11,960 bases of DNA, taken from NCBI GenBank assembly GCA_964608735.1, contig CAZSPL010000112.1:1-11960 (forward strand). Direction: 5' to 3'. This document shows, one piece after another, positions 1-6,387 of the stretch. The notes under the pieces are model-generated. The model was not told the DNA's origin. It was given only the letters and a program-made list of their open reading frames with translations, and did not search any database. Position numbers and translations under genes: made by a program. Position 1 is the first letter of the stretch. Each line of letters starts with the position of its first letter. Source of the stretch: CAZSPL01 sp964608735. GTDB lineage: Bacteria; JAJVIF01; JAPKYR01; CAZSPL01.

Positions 1-1
1 G

Positions 2-130
2 ATATTCGCCTCATTCTTCGACTGGCCGTCCGGCAGCTTCAAACAATCCTTCGTCGCCATGCGCAGGGAGGAGGAAGGGATGGTTGAGAAGCGGGGATTG
101 GTGCATCATGCGTATATGATTACGGGGTAG
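2..130 (+). CDS. C-terminal fragment of an unrecognised protein
   Basis: An open frame enters from the left edge and stops at TAG 128-130, giving 42 residues ending in HHAYMITG. The start and most of the gene lie outside the window. The fragment mixes aromatic and basic residues (FFDWPSGSFKQSF, then a charged MRREEEGMVEKR stretch) and looks like a normal soluble protein end, but I do not recognise the family. The frame choice rests on composition and on the absence of a better alternative. The next open frame on this strand begins about 50 bases downstream. Confidence 0.55.
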   Translation: MFASFFDWPSGSFKQSFVAMRREEEGMVEKRGLVHHAYMITG

Positions 131-178
131 GTGGGAGTGTATGTTTAATGCGAGACAAATAGTCTTTTAACTGCCTGT

Positions 179-331
179 ATGCTGATGAAACCGATGATCC
201 CTGAACAAGCCACATTGCAGCTCGAACTGCTCGGGCATGATTTTCACGTGTTCCGGCTTCCCGACACCGGCCACTTCGCGGTCGTCTATCGCAGGAAGGA
301 CGGCGATTACGGGCTGATGAAGAGGCGTAAA
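179..331 (+). pseudogene. Isolated C-terminal domain of ribosome hibernation promoting factor (HPF/RaiA family), probably a remnant
   Basis: Residues 3-48 of this frame (MKPM..EQATLQLELLGHDF.VFR..DTG...VVYRRKDGDYGLM) follow the C-terminal domain of long-form HPF, the ribosome-dimerising module of the S30AE family. That domain normally follows a roughly 100-residue N-terminal ribosome-binding domain. No such domain is present: the upstream gene stops at 130, and an in-frame TAA lies at 146-148. I see no Shine-Dalgarno sequence before ATG 179 or ATG 185. The family match ends near base 331. The frame does not stop there but continues to 457, antisense to the 3' end of the next minus-strand gene, where its sequence no longer resembles HPF. 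Most likely it is a decayed or displaced gene end. A stand-alone short domain protein is the alternative. Confidence 0.6.
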
Positions 332-348
332 AATACTTGGCCGGTCTC

Positions 349-1422
349 TTATTCCGGCGTGTATTTTATCAGCCAGTCATCGGTTGTAGAGAAGTACAGG
401 TTGTCGCCATCCTTTTCCACAAATATCAGGAACTGCGATATCCCGGGGATTTCATAGGTTTCCATTTCCCCGGTGATGGTGTCGTAAACTCCATAATATG
501 TTTTCCCGTTAAACTTGGCGTTGTAGAACGCCATATACAAATCGTCTCCATCGAGATATGTGCCGTACGCTTTCCAGTATTGCTTTTCTACTGGATCTTT
601 TTCAAAAACTACATGCTCAATCTCCCATGTGCTCGTATCGAGAATAGACAAGCCTGAAGTCTTTCCCTGGATGGGTTCCCACATTCCGTCAGGATTGGAT
701 ATGTATATTTTATTGCTTCCATCATATTCTATATGTGTATCTAGAGTTTCTCCTACAATAAACTGCCTTGTGGCTCTTGTGTCTTTTTCTATTACAGATA
801 ATATACTCCCGCCAGTATCCATTATTTCGTCCTTCCCATATTCCTCGGAAGTTATCGCAATATATTGCCCTGCATCCACCATATAGTTATGCATGGTAGC
901 TATTGTCATCTCCCAATTAACAGCCATATTGTCCATATCTACTTCTACTAATTTTCCTGTATCTGGAGGCAATGTGCCGGGAGTATAATGACCCCCAAGC
1001 GGAATCCCGCAATTATCCGCGGTGAAATACAGCTTATCTCCGGAACAGCACACTCCTGATATGCGACCCCTATAATATTCTGTCTCACTTTCAACCTCCA
1101 TATTCTCATAATCAATGACCACAATCATCGAAGGATCAAAATCAGCGTGGCCTATTATCCTGTCAAGATAGCTTGAATATGTTATGTTCAATATTTTATA
1201 TATTTCAAGAGTATCTATTTCCGACAGGTCGTCTTTGTCGTGTTTGCCTAATACCCCCATTTCATGAAGGAAGTACATATTATCGCCGATGATAATCATC
1301 TCTCCGATAATAGGTGGAATGCTATGAATAACCGTCCCTTCACTGTGAATGGATGAGCTGAAATACATAATTATCGCAACGCTTATAATAAGCGACATTA
1401 TTGCAATAACTGTTGTTTTCAT
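349..1422 (-). CDS. Membrane-anchored or secreted protein with propeller-like repeats, function unknown
   Basis: 357 residues starting at ATG 1422. Residues 1-23 (MKTTVIAIMS then a run of I, L, V and A) form a signal peptide or single N-terminal anchor, so the rest should lie outside the cytoplasm. A motif of the form G-D/S-x-x-hydrophobic-Y-F/I recurs near residues 46-51, 128-133, 236-241, 292-297 and 339-344. Recurrence of strand-like motifs of this kind suggests a beta-propeller, which is inference. Cysteines occur as CC near 125 and C near 138. The gene starts one base after the stop of the upstream lipoprotein gene. Its Shine-Dalgarno GAGGTG lies inside the last codons of that gene, so the two are probably cotranscribed and translationally coupled. 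Base composition is more A+T-rich than the flanks. I do not recognise a named family. Confidence 0.85.
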   Translation of the reverse strand: MKTTVIAIMSLIISVAIIMYFSSSIHSEGTVIHSIPPIIGEMIIIGDNMYFLHEMGVLGKHDKDDLSEIDTLEIYKILNITYSSYLDRIIGHADFDPSMIVVIDYENMEVESETEYYRGRISGVCCSGDKLYFTADNCGIPLGGHYTPGTLPPDTGKLVEVDMDNMAVNWEMTIATMHNYMVDAGQYIAITSEEYGKDEIMDTGGSILSVIEKDTRATRQFIVGETLDTHIEYDGSNKIYISNPDGMWEPIQGKTSGLSILDTSTWEIEHVVFEKDPVEKQYWKAYGTYLDGDDLYMAFYNAKFNGKTYYGVYDTITGEMETYEIPGISQFLIFVEKDGDNLYFSTTDDWLIKYTPE

Positions 1423-1423
1423 C

Positions 1424-1987
1424 TTACACCTCAGATACCATGATTATAGTAATAAATATATATTTCTTGTTCTTCAGGCCTTTCTCCTCTAGAATAACCT
1501 TCGTCGGAGACTGGATAATTAATAACGAAATACCGGTATAAACGAATGAAGTCCCGCCGGAGAAACTTATCCAGGCTTCATGCCGCCCGTCGTGAAGCGG
1601 CTCCAGCGGTGAGAACTCAACAATGCTTTCATATTCATTCAGGATCGGCTTGACGTCGGTATAATCTACGATGCATGAGAACATCGAAACGTCCAGCGGC
1701 GAGTTGAAATTATATAATTGCGCTTGAAATACCGGCAGTTGAAGATTCGTTACCTTTATATCGTATTCATACTCTACAACCTCCGCCGGGCCGATCATCT
1801 CAAGGTAAGTTGACTTGTACCCCCGCTCTTCTACATGATTTGACGTGCTGCTACGCTTGTCGACATAACCTTGATACAGCGTATCCCCCGGCTCTGCTGA
1901 CACGTTTTGACCGGCATCTATCGGATTATTCTTCCCGCTGGAACAGCCGATGATAAGTGGAAGCATAAGCGCTGTGAGAACCAGCAA
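1424..1987 (-). CDS. Small envelope lipoprotein, function unknown; true start probably upstream at 2038
   Basis: The protein is 187 residues from the TTG at 1987. It begins with a hydrophobic stretch ending in a lipobox (LPLIIGC, then SSGKNN), so it should be lipidated on Cys and exported. From TTG the signal peptide lacks the usual basic n-region. Extending in frame to an ATT at 2036-2038 adds 17 residues (ITPGIRSSCKRRGVFAR) that supply exactly such a region. The strong Shine-Dalgarno AGGGAGGT at 2048-2055 is 9 bases from that ATT but about 60 bases from TTG 1987. A weaker GGAGAGGGG at 1999-2007 is 11 bases from the TTG. The mature part contains no domain I recognise and ends in a hydrophobic tail. 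It is the first gene of a two-gene operon with the downstream propeller-like protein. Confidence 0.8.
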   Translation of the reverse strand: MLVLTALMLPLIIGCSSGKNNPIDAGQNVSAEPGDTLYQGYVDKRSSTSNHVEERGYKSTYLEMIGPAEVVEYEYDIKVTNLQLPVFQAQLYNFNSPLDVSMFSCIVDYTDVKPILNEYESIVEFSPLEPLHDGRHEAWISFSGGTSFVYTGISLLIIQSPTKVILEEKGLKNKKYIFITIIMVSEV

Positions 1988-2047
1988 GCGCGCAAATACC
2001 CCTCTCCGCTTACAGCTTGATCTAATGCCTGGTGTAATTACAAACCT

Positions 2048-2055
2048 ACCTCCCT
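2048..2055 (-). promoter_or_regulatory. Shine-Dalgarno sequence that argues for an upstream start of the lipoprotein gene
   Basis: Read on the minus strand this is AGGGAGGT, a strong anti-16S match. It lies only about 9 bases after the predicted transcription start. The only in-frame candidate at normal distance is ATT 2036-2038. A TTG at 2041-2043 is followed immediately by TAA and cannot start this gene. Confidence 0.55.
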
Positions 2056-2070
2056 GATACTTACAATAGC

Positions 2071-2099
2071 TATATACACCAAGCCTTTGGCTGTGTCAA
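2071..2099 (-). promoter_or_regulatory. Sigma70-type promoter of the two-gene minus-strand operon
   Basis: On the minus strand a perfect -35 box TTGACA (2094-2099) is separated by exactly 17 bases from TATATA (2071-2076), which matches the -10 consensus at four of six positions. Transcription would start near 2064, leaving a very short leader before the Shine-Dalgarno at 2048-2055. Confidence 0.65.
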
Positions 2100-2106
2100 T
2101 ATCAAC

Positions 2107-2134
2107 TTAAGATTAATTTGAATTTCTTTATACT
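2107..2134 (+). promoter_or_regulatory. Possible + strand promoter, divergent from the operon promoter
   Basis: TTAAGA (2107-2112) and TATACT (2129-2134) are separated by 16 bases. The -10 box matches consensus at five of six positions and the -35 box at four. Transcription would start near 2141, directly before the hairpin at 2148-2195. The region is A+T-rich, so chance matches are likely. Confidence 0.3.
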
Positions 2135-2147
2135 GCCCATGAAGCAA

Positions 2148-2204
2148 GCCAAGTGCCCCCTACAAGCTCCGAAGACTCGCTTGTCGGCACTTGGCTATTT
2201 TTTT
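2148..2204 (+). terminator. Strong hairpin followed by a T-tract (terminator-like)
   Basis: GCCAAGTGCC (2148-2157) pairs perfectly with GGCACTTGGC (2186-2195). Inside the loop, ACAAGC (2162-2167) pairs with GCTTGT (2179-2184), giving a two-part stem. A T-rich tract with seven consecutive T follows at 2198-2204. This is the form of an intrinsic terminator on the + strand, yet no + strand gene ends here: the gene to the left is on the minus strand. It could end a short leader RNA or antisense transcript, act as an attenuator for the 2319 gene, or be a small palindromic repeat. Confidence 0.6.
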
Positions 2205-2318
2205 ATTTGTTATTAATATACTCCCCTACTTCTCAAATCATTCCCTCCCTTTTCCGCATCAAAATAGTCGGGCCGGGACGTGACGCTTCCGGCATTCATT
2301 GCGCACGGGAGGGTAACT

Positions 2319-4394
2319 ATGCGCTACGTTCTGATAGTCTCGATAATCCTGGGAATCCTCGCGACCGGATGCTCCTCGGCATCCGATTACGGCTCGAACC
2401 CGGCTGACCCGCTTGTCCCGGTGGAGAGAGCGACATCCGGCGGATCGCATCAACTCCTCGGGCTCTATCAATTCAGGATAATGCCGGAGGACAGCAGGCT
2501 CGACATTGCCCCGATGCGCGCCGCCGCGATGCATCTCAACGCCCTCCCCTTCCTCGAACCGCCGCCGTTCCTCAACCTCTCACTCGAATCGCTGCAATTC
2601 AACGGCGACATCGTCACCGCCGACATCGGCCTTCGCCACCCGTTCCTCGGACTCAATCAGTTCACCGGATTCGACGTGTGCGGTATATTCATCACGAGCG
2701 GCTCGGTCTCCGGATACAACGACCCGGATATCGTGATGGCGGGAGACGGGGATACATACTTAATGAATCCCGACGGCTTCACCCGCTGGTGGAACCCGTC
2801 GGAATTCCCATCCGACGGCACCATCTTCGCCTACACCGACGGCCTGCTCGGTACGCCCGATTCCATCGGCAATTACAACTGCACGGTGAATGCATACAAA
2901 TTCTTCTGCGATGACCTGACCGGCCCGGACTCGCCGTTATCCGGCATCGACCCGGCGTCGCGATGCATATTCTCGGCGGGGCAGAAGAATGTCCGCCGCT
3001 ATGAAATCCAGATGTCGGGCGGGCTTGTGTTCAATTACGCGGTCGACGCGTCGTGGCAATTTCCCGACGGCGACCCGCCATACAACGTCCCCGACGATTT
3101 TGCTCCAGCGGCGAATCGCGCGGAAGCGTGGAATATCGCGATAAACGAAACGGAGAATACCCTCTACAACGACGGCTCCACATCGGGCGGCGACCTCGGG
3201 CTCGAAATCACCGTATATGACCATTTCAATTCGGAATTGAATAATGTATGGCTCGATTCGCCGGGGAATTTCGGCTTCGAATCATCCGCAATACCAACAA
3301 ACACCGGCGACGGATTCAGCATATATACATTATCTATCAACGATGCATCCCCCGCCGAGGGAAGCATCGATATATTGCTCGGCGTCGAATGCGAGCAGGA
3401 TGATTACCAGGGACTCGGGCCGTCCGGGCCGATTACATCGTATTTTATGTACACAGCCCCGGTCGACGATGAGCCGCCGTCCACCGACTGCGGCACCGGT
3501 ATACACGAAACGCTCCAGTATGAAGGCACCTACCAACTGAATTGGAGCCAGGCGCCCGTCCCGTCGTGGCACCGGACATACGATATCGCATCGCTTCCCG
3601 ACGGGCGCGTCATCATGCAGGGATTCTACAACGGCTCGCCCGCATTGATGGCGTTCGATGTCACGCAGAACGGCATATCCAACGGCACGCCGATAGTCGA
3701 GAACCTCTGCTCAACCGACATGCCGCAGTGGACCATGTCGCTCGACGTGTGCGAAGTCACCGGCAATATAATCCTCATTCTCGCGAGCAATTCCGGGAAG
3801 ATGATGGCGTTCGACGGTGATGGCAACCACATCGAGAGCCTTCCNNNNNNNNNNNNNNNNNNNNNNNNNNNNNNNNNNNNNNNNNNNNNNNNNNNNNNNN
3901 NNNNNNNNNNNNNNNNNNNNNNNNNNNNNNNNNNNNNNNNNNNNCTCATCGAGCACAGCTCATACCCGTGGAAGGGGAATATGTACAATTATGATATTTC
4001 CGGCGGACAGCCGGTGCTGATGCCGTCGCTGACCAAACTGAATTTCCTGTCGAGCCCTCTGAGCGAAAGCCAGATAGACCACTGGCGGATGGCTTTCGAT
4101 ATCGAGATAGACCATTCCGACCCCGCGCAGGAGAATTGCCGCATCATGCTCGCGCGGCGCTCCGGTTCGGGATGGGACGACGGGTCGTATTTCGCGAAGT
4201 ACGACATTGACATGAACCTGCTCGCGGAATATCACGTGGCGGGAACATCGTCCAACGACCACCTGCTCGAAGCGTTCACCCTGTGCCCGAATCCGGACGA
4301 CCCCGACGGGATATTCCTCACCATCCAGGAAGGCTGGCTCTCGGAGCCGGAAATGGATGCGTACGAGGTATACGCCGAACCGGCGGATTGGTAA
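2319..4394 (+). CDS. Large secreted lipoprotein of unknown function, interrupted by an assembly gap
   Basis: The start is ATG 2319: GGGAGGG at 2307-2313 is 5 bases upstream, and the first residues MRYVLIVSIILGILATGC form a lipoprotein signal peptide with Cys18. A GTG at 2280 in the same frame would bury this signal and is unlikely. The mature protein begins with S, D, G and N-rich linker sequence. Residues about 40-130 form a compact block containing LRHPFLGLNQFTGFDVCGIF, followed by a region rich in W, D, N and G typical of exported beta-rich proteins. From memory, similar blocks occur in uncharacterised exported proteins of poorly sampled bacteria; I could not check this. Bases 3845-3944 are N, so part of the protein is missing and the true length is unknown. 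The frame matches on both sides of the gap, which is weak evidence because 100 N is a standard placeholder. The stop TAA is formed by the edge of the palindrome at 4392-4483. Confidence 0.82.
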   Translation: MRYVLIVSIILGILATGCSSASDYGSNPADPLVPVERATSGGSHQLLGLYQFRIMPEDSRLDIAPMRAAAMHLNALPFLEPPPFLNLSLESLQFNGDIVTADIGLRHPFLGLNQFTGFDVCGIFITSGSVSGYNDPDIVMAGDGDTYLMNPDGFTRWWNPSEFPSDGTIFAYTDGLLGTPDSIGNYNCTVNAYKFFCDDLTGPDSPLSGIDPASRCIFSAGQKNVRRYEIQMSGGLVFNYAVDASWQFPDGDPPYNVPDDFAPAANRAEAWNIAINETENTLYNDGSTSGGDLGLEITVYDHFNSELNNVWLDSPGNFGFESSAIPTNTGDGFSIYTLSINDASPAEGSIDILLGVECEQDDYQGLGPSGPITSYFMYTAPVDDEPPSTDCGTGIHETLQYEGTYQLNWSQAPVPSWHRTYDIASLPDGRVIMQGFYNGSPALMAFDVTQNGISNGTPIVENLCSTDMPQWTMSLDVCEVTGNIILILASNSGKMMAFDGDGNHIESLXXXXXXXXXXXXXXXXXXXXXXXXXXXXXXXXXXLIEHSSYPWKGNMYNYDISGGQPVLMPSLTKLNFLSSPLSESQIDHWRMAFDIEIDHSDPAQENCRIMLARRSGSGWDDGSYFAKYDIDMNLLAEYHVAGTSSNDHLLEAFTLCPNPDDPDGIFLTIQEGWLSEPEMDAYEVYAEPADW
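3845..3944. other. Assembly gap, exactly 100 N
   Basis: A run of exactly 100 N interrupts the large lipoprotein gene. This is the usual placeholder for a scaffold join of unknown size, so protein length and any repeats inside the gap cannot be judged. Confidence 0.97.
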
Positions 4395-4483
4395 AAAAAT
4401 AGGGACAGTCACCTATTTCGCTCTTAGAAATACGATGACCAGTAATGCCACGAGCGAAATAGGTGACTGTCCCTATTTTTTTA
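4392..4483. terminator. Perfect long palindrome between convergent genes; bidirectional terminator, possibly a REP-like element
   Basis: The left arm 4392-4423 (TAAAAAAATAGGGACAGTC, continuing to GCTC) is perfectly complementary to the right arm 4452-4483 over 32 bases, with a 28-base loop. Because the arms end in A7 and T7, either transcript would form a long hairpin followed by seven U, so both genes could terminate here. The outermost three bases of each arm are the TAA stop codon of the gene entering from that side: 4392-4394 for the lipoprotein and 4481-4483 for recN. The core TAGGGACAGTCACCTATTT resembles, from memory, palindromes found near IS200-like (REP-associated) transposases. No transposase gene is in the window. 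Confidence 0.85.
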
Positions 4484-6175
4484 ATCCGGATCCAGCATGC
4501 CTTCGGCGAGTTTGCGCGACGCCTTCTCGTCGGCCGATTCGCCGAGCATACGCGATAATTCGAGGATGCGCTCCTTCTTCTTCAGGCATTCGATGCCGAC
4601 ATCCTCGACGGCCCCCTTCGCGCCGGTGATCTTCTCCACCTTGAAATGATGCCGCGCCATGCCCGCCACTTGCGGAAGATGGCTGATGAGTATGAGCTGA
4701 TGGTCGCGCGCCAGTTCCTTCAACTTGCGCCCGACCTTGTATGCGTTCTCCCCGCCGATGCCGACATCCGCTTCGTCGAACACCAGTATCGGCGCGCGGT
4801 CGCGATGCGCGAGGTGCGCCTTGAGCGCGAGAAGTATGCGCGACAACTCCCCGCCGCTCGCTATCCTCCTCAACGGCTTCAAATCCTCGACAGGGTTGGT
4901 GGCAAGCAGAAGCTGCGCCCTATCCGCGCCACGTTCGCCGATTGCCGATGCGCCGTCCCCATCGCGACGCAAAAGCTCGACAGCGAATTTGGCGTTGGTC
5001 AGTTCGAGGTCCTTCAGATGTTTCCGGACATCCTTCTCCATCAGCTTCGAAATCTTCTCCCGCGACGATGTCAGCTTCGCCGCGAGCTTCACAAGCTCCG
5101 CTTCCCCCGATGCAATCTGCTTCTCCAAGTCCGACAAATCCGCGCCGGCGTCGTTCAGAGTGCGAAGCGATTCGGCAAGCTCATCGCGTTTGCCAATCAG
5201 ACCTTCATGCTTCGTCGAGTATTTGCGTTTCAACTCATGTATCAGCCCGAGCCGCGAGTCGACTTCGGCCAGCCGCGATTCATCCACCTGCACTTTATCA
5301 GCATAGGCCGACATCCGTCGCCCGACTTCGGCAAGCGTCTCCGCTGCCCCGGAAAGGGAATCGGCATCCTCGATCAGCGATGCATCCGACTTCGCCATCT
5401 CCCTCAAAATCGATTCCGCCTTCGATGCCACATCATACGCCGCAGCTTCCCCTTCGTCCGCCTCATACAATATACCCGACAGCAGGCGCGCGCTTTCGAT
5501 GAGCGATGCCGCCGCGCTCAATATCTTGTGTTCGTCTTCGAGCTTCGATTCCTCGCCCGGCTCCAACTCCGCTCTGTTCAATTCATCGTACTGATATTGC
5601 ATCAACTCGCGACGTTCGCCGAGGCGGTCGATGTCGGCTTTCCGGCGCGCGAGTTCGTCGCGGGAATCCTTGAGCGCCCGGTATGACGACGCGACTTCGT
5701 TCATCAGCGCGACGTGTTTCTCGTCGCCCATTTCATCGATGATGTCCAGCGCGTCGGCCTTGAGCAGCCGCGAACGCTCGAACTGCCCGAGCATCTCGAT
5801 GAGTTCATCGGCGACCTCTTTCAGCACGCCGACGGGTACTCGCCGCCCGTTGAGCCATGCCGATGCGCGTCCCGATTTCGACTGTACGCGCCGGAGGATG
5901 ATTTCGGTTTCTTCATCGTCGAGAAGCCCCTTACCGAGCAGGAGTTTTCTCGCGCGGGCGTCGGCGAGGTCCAGCGCGACTTCCACCGCGCTCTCCTCGG
6001 CGCCCTTCGACACTTCATCGCCCGACGCCCGTGCGCCGAGGCCGAATGTGACGGCATCGAGAAGCTGCGACTTACCCGCGCCGGTCTCGCCGGTGAGCAC
6101 GTTGAAGCCGTCGCCGAATTCGAGGCGCATGTCGCGGATGAGCTTATAATCGCGTATGGAAATCTCGCGTAGCAT
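4481..6175 (-). CDS. recN: DNA repair ATPase RecN
   Basis: RecN is a cytoplasmic SMC-like ATPase that acts early in RecA-dependent repair of double-strand breaks. The product is 564 residues, normal for the family. It starts with MLREISIRDYKLI and has Walker A GETGAGKS at residues 29-36. The central part, about residues 150-400, is rich in E, K, R, A and L and should form the coiled-coil arms. The ABC signature SGGELSR is at 440-446, Walker B ILVFDEAD ends near 470 and is followed by VGIGG, and the switch histidine lies in LISHLPQVAG near 499. The start is ATG 6175, because an extension to 6319 would translate the palindrome at 6226-6307 and has no family counterpart. No clear Shine-Dalgarno sequence precedes this ATG. 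The gene converges with the large lipoprotein gene, and their stops abut the shared palindrome. I see no obvious SOS box upstream. Confidence 0.96.
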   Translation of the reverse strand: MLREISIRDYKLIRDMRLEFGDGFNVLTGETGAGKSQLLDAVTFGLGARASGDEVSKGAEESAVEVALDLADARARKLLLGKGLLDDEETEIILRRVQSKSGRASAWLNGRRVPVGVLKEVADELIEMLGQFERSRLLKADALDIIDEMGDEKHVALMNEVASSYRALKDSRDELARRKADIDRLGERRELMQYQYDELNRAELEPGEESKLEDEHKILSAAASLIESARLLSGILYEADEGEAAAYDVASKAESILREMAKSDASLIEDADSLSGAAETLAEVGRRMSAYADKVQVDESRLAEVDSRLGLIHELKRKYSTKHEGLIGKRDELAESLRTLNDAGADLSDLEKQIASGEAELVKLAAKLTSSREKISKLMEKDVRKHLKDLELTNAKFAVELLRRDGDGASAIGERGADRAQLLLATNPVEDLKPLRRIASGGELSRILLALKAHLAHRDRAPILVFDEADVGIGGENAYKVGRKLKELARDHQLILISHLPQVAGMARHHFKVEKITGAKGAVEDVGIECLKKKERILELSRMLGESADEKASRKLAEGMLDPD

Positions 6176-6225
6176 CGTATCTATTTTACGCCATGCGCCG
6201 CCCCCGCGAAACAACAAATATTCTT

Positions 6226-6307
6226 CCACTGGGATCGCGGGCTGCCAGCCCGCATGGCCAGCGAGCATCGCATATTCATGCGGACTGGCAGCCCGCGGTC
6301 CCAGTGG
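6226..6307. repeat. Long near-perfect palindrome upstream of recN (REP/MITE-like)
   Basis: Arm 6226-6256 (CCACTGGGATCGCGGGCTGC onward) is complementary to arm 6277-6307 over 31 bases with only two mismatched positions, one of which would be a G-U pair in RNA; the loop is 20 bases. It lies in the divergent spacer between recN and the methyltransferase gene. It is more GC-rich than the palindrome at 4392-4483, unrelated to it in sequence, and has no flanking T-tract, so it is unlikely to be an intrinsic terminator. A dispersed, non-autonomous palindromic repeat is the likeliest explanation. Confidence 0.8.
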
Positions 6308-6387
6308 CCGATTTTCCATGGTTAGGAGCTATTTAAATGTAAATGCAAATGATGTAACATACTCCCAATCATCACCGGAGCGACCCA

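Noticed and set aside
332..457. C-terminal part of the HPF-like frame as real coding sequence
   Set aside because: It is antisense to the 3' end of the propeller-like gene and bears no resemblance to the end of HPF proteins.
2280..2318. GTG 2280 as the start of the large lipoprotein
   Set aside because: It has no Shine-Dalgarno sequence and would place 13 residues before a complete lipoprotein signal peptide; ATG 2319 has GGGAGGG at 5 bases.
4646..5686. 346-codon + strand open frame opposite recN
   Set aside because: It is antisense to the clear RecN coding sequence, is extremely rich in R, Q and F, and has no recognisable motif; long antisense frames are common opposite GC-rich genes.
6176..6319. 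N-terminal extension of RecN to 6319
   Set aside because: The extension translates the palindrome at 6226-6307 and has no family counterpart; MLREISIRDYKLI at 6175 is the normal RecN beginning.
6332..6360. Possible promoter TTTAAA-17-TAACAT before the methyltransferase gene
   Set aside because: Both boxes match consensus at only four of six positions in an A+T-rich stretch, which is too weak to list.
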